In this document: piece after piece, positions 5,694 through 11,396 of the stretch
Numbering within the stretch: the first letter of the stretch is position 1
Layout: every line of letters starts with the position of its first letter
Origin: an uncultured Victivallales bacterium
Lineage (GTDB): Bacteria; Verrucomicrobiota; Lentisphaeria; Oligosphaerales; JAFGRS01
NCBI GenBank assembly: GCA_903834675.1
Contig: CAILKC010000629.1
Span: 1-11,396, forward strand
Length of the DNA stretch: 11,396 nucleotides
Reading direction: 5' to 3'
Notes under the pieces: model-generated
Databases searched by the model: none
Told to the model about the DNA's origin: nothing
Seen by the model: only the letters and a program-made list of their open reading frames with translations
Translations under genes and position numbers: made by a program

Positions 5694-8600
5694 ATGTCCG
5701 ACTGCAGCGTCGCGCGCTACGCGGCCGTCAACGGCGGTTTTGAGATCTTCGGCTCCAGGGAGCAGTTCAACCGCGTCTTGTACGGTTCGCACCGCAATGA
5801 CCACAGGACGGAGAGATTCTTCACGTTCGCCGGCGACGCGCCGATCTTCATGGGCGCCACAACCGATTACACGAAGAACCTTTACAGCTACTACGCCAAG
5901 AATGGCCTGTTGAAGAGCGGCCTGGCTCTGACCAAGGGCAAACACGTGCCTTTCTGCTATTCCCCGGAAACCGACCTGAGCTCGCAGTGGTTCCATGACG
6001 CCAAGGACATCCGCAGCCGTTTCGTCGAGGGCGTCATGACCTACGAACTGACGCAATGCTCGCTGTGTTTCCCCGACGTGCGAGTTGAGATCGAGGCGCT
6101 GCCGCTGCTCGACGAGGATGGCTTCCTGATCCATTACCGCATCACGACCGATCAGCGGGTCATCTTCTGCGCCGGTTTCGGCGCCATCACCGACTATCTC
6201 AACCGCTTTGAATACAGCAAGATCAAGGACCGCGAATACCATGTCGGCGACAGCCGAGACAACACGCTGAGCTGCGGCGTCAACCGGGTGACCTTGCAGG
6301 GTCCGCGCGAGGTTACCTTGCGCCTCGGCGCCAGTTTCGACGTCGCCGTTTCCCGCGCCTTGCCGGAGGCTTTTGGCGAGCCGTTTCCCGGCTCGTTCAT
6401 GACCGACCGTCCGGGCAGCGACTCCGGCTGTGTAGCGCGCCTGGAGCGGGTGATCGCGCCCGGTGAAACGCTGGACGGTTTCCTGGTCATGGTGCGCAAC
6501 GAGGATGAAAGCGTGCTCGACCAATGGCTGCGGCGCGCCGATGCCGTCACCTACATCAAGGACAAGATCCGCGGCAAGACCCGCCATTTTCAGATGGACA
6601 CCCCTGACGCGCAACTCGATCTCACCGTGTCTCCGACGGTGATGGCGCTGGACGCCTCGTGGCATGGCAGCACCTTCTATCACGGCGCGCACGGCTACCA
6701 CACGCCGTTCTTGGGCTGGCGCAACTACTACGCACCCACCGCCATCGGCTGGAAGGAAAGAGTCAGCACGGCGATCCGGGCGCACCTGGCCACCCAACTG
6801 CGCGCCGACGGAGCGGAGAAGGTCTGGTACGACGGCTCCGACCGCCCCGAACTGGATCACGAGGGAACCCAGTATCACCACCTGACCAACATCTCCGGCC
6901 GCCTGCCGGCGTTGCTGCACCGCGACGATATCTACAACATGCACGAGGTGTTCATGAGTATGACGCTGCATTACATCGAGCATGAACTCGATCTGCAGCT
7001 CGCCGCGGAATGCTTCGAGGCCCTGAGTCTGCTGCTCGATCACGAGGAGCGCATCTACGACAGCGACAACGACGGACTCTACCAGAATTTCCTCAATACC
7101 TGGATTTCCGACGGCCACTCCTACAATGGCGGCGGCTGCGCCCAGAGTTCGGCGTACAACCTGCAGGCCAATGTGTTGATGGGGAAGATCGCCCGGAGAA
7201 TCAACCGCGACCCGGCGGTGTTTGAGGCGCGCGCCGCCAAGATCCAGCAGGCGCTGCAGGGGCGGCTGTGGCTCGAGGATGCCGGCGTCATGGCCGAGTA
7301 TATCGATACGGTCGGCAACCGGCTGATCCATCCCTCGCCGGAACTATCGACCCTCTATCTGGCGATCGAATGCGGCGCCGTCGACGATTTCCAGGCCTGC
7401 CGGATGTTGACCTTCAGCGAACGCTGCCTGGAAAACAAACGCACCGCCTGCCGGAACGGCCGCCTCGTCTACTCTGCCAACTGGCGCCCCAGGAAGTACT
7501 CCACCTGCGGCCTGTATCCCTCGGAAAACGCCTGTTTGGCGCTGGCGTATTTCCGGATTGGCGACAAGCCGCGCGGCTGGGAGATTCTCAACGGCCTGGT
7601 CGATGCCTACTTCCTCAGCCGCAACCCCGGTCTGATGCGGCATGTGGTCGCTTCGAGCGGCGGCTCCGAGCTCGGCGATCTGGACTTCACCGACACCTCA
7701 AGCACCTACTTGCGCCTGCTGATCGAGGGGGTCTGGGGTGTCGCCTATCACCTGCTGGATGATTATATCGAGATCAAACCGGCCCTGGATGACCAGTGGG
7801 ACCACGCCTCGTTGACGCTGCGCGATATGAGCCTTGATTACATCCGCCGCGGCAACCAGGAAAGCTGGCGGCTGCATACCGTCAACCCGGCGGTCAAACG
7901 CCTCAAGATCGCCATGCGTTCCACTACGGTCGAAGGCGTCTACCTCAACGGCGAACGGCACGAGTACCGCATTGACGCTGGCATCGGCGTTGCCTATATC
8001 GTGGCGGAAACCCGGCAGACCGGGGTGCTGCGCTGGCAGATCTACCACGGACGTCAGCCGGTGCCCCAGCACCTGGAGACGCCGCGCCTTACCTCCTTTG
8101 CCGGCAATCGGCTTGAGATCGCCGCCACCGCCGCAATCGAAGCGCTCGCCGACCGCGCGGGCGTCCTGGCCGAGCCGGCGATCTCCGGCAAACTGCTGCG
8201 CGGACGCTGCGCTAAAACCAGCGGCGTGCACACCTTGTTCGTCAAGGTCGTGCAGGACCAATTCCGTGCCTGGTTGCCGTGTGAGATCAAGGTCAACAGC
8301 CTCGACTTCCCCGTTGCCCCGGCGTATCTTGACATCACGCCGCAGGTACGGCAGGAGCCGCTTGACCTAAGCACGGCCTTCAACTGCGAGTTGACCCAGA
8401 TTCACCGGCAACGGTATCTGTCGCCGCGACCCTCCGGCTACTCCATTGGGGTGCGGATCAACGGCCGCTACGCCTGGGAATGGAACCACTGCGGCCACAA
8501 CGCGCTGGAGATCGACGATTCCCGCTTGCGCCACGCCCAGGGCGCGGTCACCGTCAGCTCCGGGATTGTCTTTGCCACGCCGCCAGCCGGACTCAACGTG

Positions 8601-8975
8601 GCCTGCGCCGCGCTCTGGGACAACTTCCCGACCCTCCTCACCGTGGACCTGGCCGGCAAAGAGGCCGCGGAACTGGCGATTCTGTTCATCGGAGTCACCA
8701 ACGCCATGCAGAGCGGGGTGGAAAACGGCGCCTTCGAGGTCGTCTATGCCGACGGCGAGATACAACGCCTGGCGCTGGTGCACCAGAAGAACTTCGACGA
8801 CTGGCTGGTTCCCGCACTCCAACGCGAGAATGAGTCGTTCTACTTCAGCGACTTCAATCACGCCATGGTCCAGCGGTTCACCCTCGCTCCGGGCCGGAAA
8901 TTGGCCGCGTTGCGGATCGCGGTAACGGCCAATGAAGTGATCATCGGGCTGCTCGGCGTCACCCTGCTGCGTTGA
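5694..8975 (+). CDS. DUF4450-like six-hairpin glycosidase family protein
   Basis: This 1093-residue protein has an N-terminal beta-rich domain (about 1-290) whose opening FEIFGSREQFNRVLYG matches the DUF4450 pattern F-x-I...RFNRALYG. Next comes an alpha/alpha-barrel-type region (about 320-730) with TPFLGWRNYYAP, DIYNMHEVFMSMTLHY, DNDGLYQNFLNTWISDGHSY (about 457-476) followed by GGGCAQSSAY, CGLYPSENACLAL and DLDFTDTSSTYLRLLIEGVW. A C-terminal beta-sandwich region (about 740-1093) closes the protein. Families with this layout act on carbohydrates, in many cases as glycoside hydrolases; the reaction here is not known. Conserved acidic residues near SDGH and IEG are catalytic candidates only by position. 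There is no signal peptide or membrane segment, so it should be cytoplasmic, whereas many DUF4450 proteins are exported. GAGAGG just upstream supports the start. It is monocistronic; the next gene on the strand is a toxin-antitoxin pair. GH94-like phosphorylases were considered but the motifs fit less well. Confidence 0.8.
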   Translation: MSDCSVARYAAVNGGFEIFGSREQFNRVLYGSHRNDHRTERFFTFAGDAPIFMGATTDYTKNLYSYYAKNGLLKSGLALTKGKHVPFCYSPETDLSSQWFHDAKDIRSRFVEGVMTYELTQCSLCFPDVRVEIEALPLLDEDGFLIHYRITTDQRVIFCAGFGAITDYLNRFEYSKIKDREYHVGDSRDNTLSCGVNRVTLQGPREVTLRLGASFDVAVSRALPEAFGEPFPGSFMTDRPGSDSGCVARLERVIAPGETLDGFLVMVRNEDESVLDQWLRRADAVTYIKDKIRGKTRHFQMDTPDAQLDLTVSPTVMALDASWHGSTFYHGAHGYHTPFLGWRNYYAPTAIGWKERVSTAIRAHLATQLRADGAEKVWYDGSDRPELDHEGTQYHHLTNISGRLPALLHRDDIYNMHEVFMSMTLHYIEHELDLQLAAECFEALSLLLDHEERIYDSDNDGLYQNFLNTWISDGHSYNGGGCAQSSAYNLQANVLMGKIARRINRDPAVFEARAAKIQQALQGRLWLEDAGVMAEYIDTVGNRLIHPSPELSTLYLAIECGAVDDFQACRMLTFSERCLENKRTACRNGRLVYSANWRPRKYSTCGLYPSENACLALAYFRIGDKPRGWEILNGLVDAYFLSRNPGLMRHVVASSGGSELGDLDFTDTSSTYLRLLIEGVWGVAYHLLDDYIEIKPALDDQWDHASLTLRDMSLDYIRRGNQESWRLHTVNPAVKRLKIAMRSTTVEGVYLNGERHEYRIDAGIGVAYIVAETRQTGVLRWQIYHGRQPVPQHLETPRLTSFAGNRLEIAATAAIEALADRAGVLAEPAISGKLLRGRCAKTSGVHTLFVKVVQDQFRAWLPCEIKVNSLDFPVAPAYLDITPQVRQEPLDLSTAFNCELTQIHRQRYLSPRPSGYSIGVRINGRYAWEWNHCGHNALEIDDSRLRHAQGAVTVSSGIVFATPPAGLNVACAALWDNFPTLLTVDLAGKEAAELAILFIGVTNAMQSGVENGAFEVVYADGEIQRLALVHQKNFDDWLVPALQRENESFYFSDFNHAMVQRFTLAPGRKLAALRIAVTANEVIIGLLGVTLLR

Positions 8976-9053
8976 CGTTGCCCTTGAGGAAGACGCACCG
9001 GCCGCATGCCGCCTTGGCCTGTGCCAGGTCAACGGTTGTGGATGACCTCACGC

Positions 9054-9096
9054 TTGAATGGCCATTCGTTATGGCTATAGTTCCATTGCCTATAGC
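9054..9096 (+). promoter_or_regulatory. Likely promoter and operator of the toxin-antitoxin module
   Basis: TTGAAT (9054-9059) and TATAGT (9076-9081) are spaced by 16 nt and resemble a sigma-70 promoter. The -10 element overlaps a perfect 7-bp inverted repeat, GCTATAG (9074-9080) and CTATAGC (9090-9096), separated by 9 nt. A further related GGCTATAC lies at 9129-9136, next to the antitoxin ribosome binding site. Antitoxins of the Phd family commonly bind palindromes over their own promoter, so autorepression is the expected role; this is inference from position. Confidence 0.5.
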
Positions 9097-9137
9097 AATT
9101 ATGCCTTTGCCAAATGGGCCGCTGTGAGGCTATACCC

Positions 9138-9368
9138 ATGCCAACCTGCAATGTCACGCACTTCAAGAATCATGCCTTGGGAATCCTGACGCAGATTGCC
9201 GAATCTGGCGAGGAGTTGACGGTTACCCGGCATGGCAAGGAACTGGCCCGGGTCTCCCCTATCCGCGCCGCCCCCAGGGTGCAGCTGGGGCAACTGCAGG
9301 GAACGGTCAAGTTCAACGGCGATATCGTGGGCCCGCTGGGGGACGAAGACTGGGATGCCTGCAAGTGA
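9138..9368 (+). CDS. Antitoxin, Phd/YefM (VapB-like) family
   Basis: This 76-residue protein starts MPTCNVTHFKNHALGILTQI and continues through ELTVTRHGKELARVSP, the standard Phd/YefM DNA-binding N-terminal plan in which a 'TrhGkplA.v' strand follows the first helix. The C-terminal DIVGPLGDEDWDACK is the typical acidic tail that wraps around a PIN toxin. I place the start at 9138 and not at the in-frame ATG at 9114, because GAGG at 9126-9129 lies 8 nt before it and the longer form adds eight residues with no Shine-Dalgarno sequence. The stop overlaps the toxin start by 4 nt (GTGA), so the two are coupled. The role is to bind and neutralise the downstream RNase and, with it, to repress the promoter. 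Confidence 0.9.
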   Translation: MPTCNVTHFKNHALGILTQIAESGEELTVTRHGKELARVSPIRAAPRVQLGQLQGTVKFNGDIVGPLGDEDWDACK

Positions 9369-9763
9369 GATACCTGCTCGATACGCATACGTGGATATGG
9401 ATGAATGCCGCGCCTGACCGGCTGTCGAAGGAGGTTCAGCGGCGCATGAATGCTCTTGGCCGAGATGATGAACTGCTCCTTTCGGCCATTTCCCTGTGGG
9501 AACTGTGCAAGTTGGTGGAGAAGGGGCGTATCACTCTCTACGAAGACCTTGAGACATGGGGCAAGAAGGCGTTGACTATCGGTGGGTTGCGGGTGATTCC
9601 CATCGATTTTGAGGTTGCCTTCAAGTCAACTACTCTTACCCCGCCTTTTCACCACGATCCGGCCGACCAGATCATCGTCGCCACGGCCAGGCTGCATGAC
9701 GCCACCATCCTGACCAAGGATCGTCTGCTGCTGAACTATCCGCACGCCAGATCGCTATGGTGA
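9365..9763 (+). CDS. vapC: VapC-type PIN-domain ribonuclease toxin
   Basis: This is a 132-residue PIN-domain protein of usual VapC length. The acidic metal-binding residues are visible: D6 in YLLDTHTW, E46 in LWELCKL, D98/D101 in HHDPADQIIVATA, and D119 in LTKDRLL. It should be a magnesium-dependent RNA endonuclease that blocks translation when free of its antitoxin; VapC relatives cut initiator tRNA, other tRNAs or the rRNA sarcin-ricin loop, but the target here is unknown. The start is a GTG inside the antitoxin stop (GTGA overlap), the usual arrangement that keeps toxin output below antitoxin. The module stands between the DUF4450-like gene and a convergent sialidase-like gene and looks complete and intact. 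Confidence 0.93.
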   Translation: MRYLLDTHTWIWMNAAPDRLSKEVQRRMNALGRDDELLLSAISLWELCKLVEKGRITLYEDLETWGKKALTIGGLRVIPIDFEVAFKSTTLTPPFHHDPADQIIVATARLHDATILTKDRLLLNYPHARSLW

Positions 9764-9783
9764 ACCTGTGGCGGCGTGATTCG

Positions 9784-9801
9784 GGAGGTGTGACAACCTC
9801 C
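9784..9801. terminator. Weak hairpin after vapC
   Basis: A 6-bp perfect stem GGAGGT/ACCTCC (9784-9789 and 9796-9801) with a 6-nt loop lies 21 nt after the vapC stop. There is no U-tract, so intrinsic termination is doubtful. Confidence 0.3.
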
Positions 9802-9821
9802 TTGCGAGAGTTCTCGCCAGC

Positions 9822-9847
9822 GCCGACCGGCGCAAGCGCTGGTCGGC
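9822..9847. terminator. Bidirectional hairpin between convergent genes
   Basis: Arms 9822-9833 and 9836-9847 are complementary over 12 positions with one G-T wobble, around an AA centre. The hairpin sits between the ends of vapC (plus) and the sialidase-like gene (minus), where a shared terminator is expected. No T-run follows on either strand, so it may act with Rho or as a transcript-end barrier. Confidence 0.4.
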
Positions 9848-9886
9848 CATTGAGGGACACAGGGAAGATCGGCGAGGCGTTTGCCC

Positions 9887-11146
9887 CTACCGTACGCTTG
9901 CCGGTCCGGGATCGAACCTGTTGCGCAGGTCTGAGTCGAAGGGCGCGTCGCGGATCGCGCGGTCCTTGTTCAGGTGTCGGTAGTTGAGCTTCCAGCGGAC
10001 CACCCCAATGTCGCGCGGGTTGGAGTCAGGCACTGTCGAATAGCCGGTGCCGAACGCCGTGAGCAGGGCCCCATCCGGCAGAATGACCGTGGACGTCGCC
10101 TGGCTGCTCGCCACCCAGGCCCACTCCCCCGTCTTGTTGCCCTTCCAGGCGGAAAGAATGTACTTGTGATCCAGGTCCCAGGTCTTGCCGTTGTCCCGGC
10201 TCACGATCGCTTCTACCCCAAACTGCGGTATGCCGTCAGTGGCGTTGATGTAGCCGGCGCGCACGACATAGGTCATCACGATGTCCCCGTTGCGCAGCAC
10301 CACCATACTCGGATGGTGCCGGCCCCAGTCATAGAGCTTGACCACCTTTGACCACGTGAGCCCGTTGTCCTTGGAGATCGACACCCCCAGGCCCTCGTAG
10401 TGGTCGTTCTCCTTCACGAAGCGTGGCGGCACCACCGTCCTGCAGGCAGCAACGAGATCGCGGTTCTTGGCACGGGTGATGCAGACCTCGTTGACGCCTT
10501 CCCACTCAGGAACTCGGATCGCGTCACCCCACGTCTGCCCCTCGTCAGCGCTGACCCGCATGAAGGCCTGCGCCGCGCCGCCGGATGGCGTGTCCCCCCT
10601 GCAGGTGTAGCCCGTCTGTACGAGGCGGATCACCTTCCCGGTCTTTGGGTCCCGGTCAACGAAGAACGGATCCCAGCCGCCGATGGTCTTTCCCTTGTCG
10701 ACAAAGGGAGCGGTGACCGTGTCGGGCCAGGTCCTGCCATAGTCCCTGCTCATGATGCCTGAGTGGACCATCACCTTGCCCGAACCAAGATACGTCAGTC
10801 CCACCTGCATATCGACCGTCGGCGTGCCCTGGCCGTCCGTTCGCATGTAGCAGGGCTTGCTCCAGGTTGCGCCGTGATCCTTGCTGACCATACACGCCCC
10901 CTTGTGCGGAGCCTGATAGGCCACCAGCATCAGGATCTCGTCCTTCTCAGGCATGTTGACGATGTACGGGACCGCCACCACCTCGTCCATTTTCTCCGTG
11001 ACGTTCTGGATCTGCCCTTTCAAGTCGATCCTGGCAGCGTGACCGTTCAACTGCTGGATGACCTGGGGTTTCCAGTCTGCGGCGCAGAACGATACCAGTG
11101 CCGCCGACACAAGAGAGCCAAGGGCGCGGACTGACAGGGTTCTCAT
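9887..11146 (-). CDS. Secreted sialidase-like protein with five Asp-box repeats
   Basis: This 419-residue protein has a likely Sec signal peptide (residues 1 to about 22: basic start, hydrophobic core, cleavage near CAA/DW). Five BNR/Asp-box repeats (S-x-D-x-G-x-T-W) stand at 88-95, 133-140, 199-206, 258-265 and 316-323, diagnostic of the six-bladed sialidase-type propeller. Classical GH33 sialidases carry an F/Y-R-I-P motif before the first Asp box that gives the first arginine of the triad. The equivalent place here reads VPYIVNMP and has no such arginine, so sialic acid may not be the substrate. A periplasmic or extracellular glycosidase or sugar-binding role fits better than a firm sialidase call. 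GAGGT about 10 nt before the ATG supports the start. It converges with vapC and follows a carbohydrate-enzyme remnant on the same strand. Confidence 0.85.
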   Translation of the reverse strand: MRTLSVRALGSLVSAALVSFCAADWKPQVIQQLNGHAARIDLKGQIQNVTEKMDEVVAVPYIVNMPEKDEILMLVAYQAPHKGACMVSKDHGATWSKPCYMRTDGQGTPTVDMQVGLTYLGSGKVMVHSGIMSRDYGRTWPDTVTAPFVDKGKTIGGWDPFFVDRDPKTGKVIRLVQTGYTCRGDTPSGGAAQAFMRVSADEGQTWGDAIRVPEWEGVNEVCITRAKNRDLVAACRTVVPPRFVKENDHYEGLGVSISKDNGLTWSKVVKLYDWGRHHPSMVVLRNGDIVMTYVVRAGYINATDGIPQFGVEAIVSRDNGKTWDLDHKYILSAWKGNKTGEWAWVASSQATSTVILPDGALLTAFGTGYSTVPDSNPRDIGVVRWKLNYRHLNKDRAIRDAPFDSDLRNRFDPGPASVR

Positions 11147-11179
11147 GAGCGTGCTACCTCACTTTTCTTGCGGAGCGGA

Positions 11180-11195
11180 GTTTCGAACCTGAAAC
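11180..11195. promoter_or_regulatory. Short inverted repeat upstream of the sialidase-like gene
   Basis: GTTTC and GAAAC flank a 6-nt spacer, 34-49 nt before the start codon, in the 53-nt gap behind the upstream fragment. It could be an operator or part of a terminator for the upstream remnant. Only the symmetry is directly seen. Confidence 0.25.
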
Positions 11196-11199
11196 GTGC

Positions 11200-11292
11200 C
11201 TATTTCTCAACCAGCAGACTCAGCGGTTTGTAGATTCCGCCGGCGCTATTGTCCACTCGTATCACCAGCAGGTTCTCCTCTTGACTTCGGGT
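11200..11292 (-). pseudogene. C-terminal remnant of a carbohydrate-active enzyme
   Basis: A 30-codon open stretch ends in TAG at 11200-11202 and reads TRSQEENLLVIRVDNSAGGI then YKPLSLLVEK. The sequence N-L-L-V-I-R-V-D-N-S-A-G-G-I-Y-K-P is the ending often seen in GH2-type beta-sandwich regions and in sialate O-acetylesterases. In frame, immediately upstream, is TGA (11293-11295), with another stop five codons further, and no start codon lies in the stretch. It is therefore a gene tail separated from its body by frameshift, nonsense mutation or deletion; a sequencing or assembly error is also possible. A match to sialate esterases would make functional sense beside the sialidase-like gene, but the fragment is too short to decide. 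Confidence 0.45.
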
Positions 11293-11396
11293 TCACTTGG
11301 CATCCCTTCAATAACGATCAGGAGGGCAGTGGCCCCGGTGCCTGCCCTTGCTGCTGCTCTTCAGGCGCAGGCAGGTCAGCACCTGCTGGCGGTGCA
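11293..11396. other. Right edge, no supported gene
   Basis: Short frames run to the edge. On the minus strand one could be the Pro/Gln-rich end of an incoming gene (stop TGA at 11318-11320, reading ...APEEQQQGQAPGPLPS). Its mixed third-position base use does not resemble the neighbouring GC-rich genes, so I do not call it. It could equally be decayed sequence belonging to the remnant at 11200-11292. Confidence 0.2.

Noticed and set aside
5024..5695. 223-codon minus-strand frame across the leader of the DUF4450-like gene
   Set aside because: Pro/Arg-rich, no motif, and it reads through the fold-back repeat and hairpins; long open frames are expected in such GC-rich DNA.
5622..7331. 569-codon open frame on the minus strand opposite the DUF4450-like gene
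   Set aside because: It is the antisense shadow of a GC-rich gene: Val/Gly/Ala-rich low-complexity composition, no recognisable domain, and the plus-strand frame shows clear family motifs over the same bases.
9114..9137. Earlier ATG for the antitoxin
   Set aside because: No ribosome binding site precedes it, whereas GAGG is properly placed before the ATG at 9138, and Phd-family proteins usually begin near that point.

Overview
The window is a GC-rich bacterial segment with tightly packed genes on one side and accessory, repeat-bearing DNA on the other. I infer a member of the PVC assemblage (Lentisphaerota, Verrucomicrobiota, Kiritimatiellota or Planctomycetota) or a similar metagenomic lineage. 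The grounds are a giant DUF4450-like glycosidase, a secreted Asp-box sialidase-like protein and a fold-back intergenic repeat. There is no rRNA or other marker gene, so this placement is weak.

Region 1 (1-4778, all on the minus strand). Read in the direction of transcription it holds an AbiEii/MNT-like nucleotidyltransferase, a 55-residue ORF overlapping its end, the nucleoside phosphorylase PpnP, a secreted lipase/esterase-like hydrolase, a crotonase-fold enzyme, a degenerate AcpS-type phosphopantetheinyl transferase, a second crotonase-fold enzyme, and a B12-binding radical SAM enzyme that runs off the left edge. From the lipase onward, genes are separated by 2 nt, overlap by 4 nt twice (ATGA), and then by 11 nt. 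This is a translationally coupled operon. Two crotonases, an AcpS-like protein and a cobalamin radical SAM enzyme suggest the edge of a biosynthetic cluster working on acyl-thioesters (polyketide-like or unusual lipid). Its product cannot be read from this window.

Region 2 (4779-5693) carries no convincing gene. It holds a perfect 24-bp palindrome, directly followed by a 264-bp fold-back element with 12-bp terminal inverted repeats and nested internal inverted repeats, and then GC-rich hairpins in the leader of the next gene.

Region 3 (5694-8975, plus) is one 1093-residue DUF4450-like, six-hairpin-glycosidase-type protein with no signal peptide.

Region 4 (9054-9763, plus) is a complete Phd/VapB-VapC (PIN) toxin-antitoxin module with its own likely promoter and operator. 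Region 5 (9887-11146, minus) is a secreted five-Asp-box sialidase-like protein. Behind it lies a short remnant (11200-11292, minus) that looks like the C-terminal end of a carbohydrate-active enzyme cut off by in-frame stops.

The strongest leads are the acyl-thioester cluster with its AcpS-like protein lacking metal ligands, the nucleotidyltransferase plus tiny overlapping ORF ending in an attC-like hairpin, the fold-back repeat with the adjoining palindrome, and the two atypical carbohydrate-active proteins.
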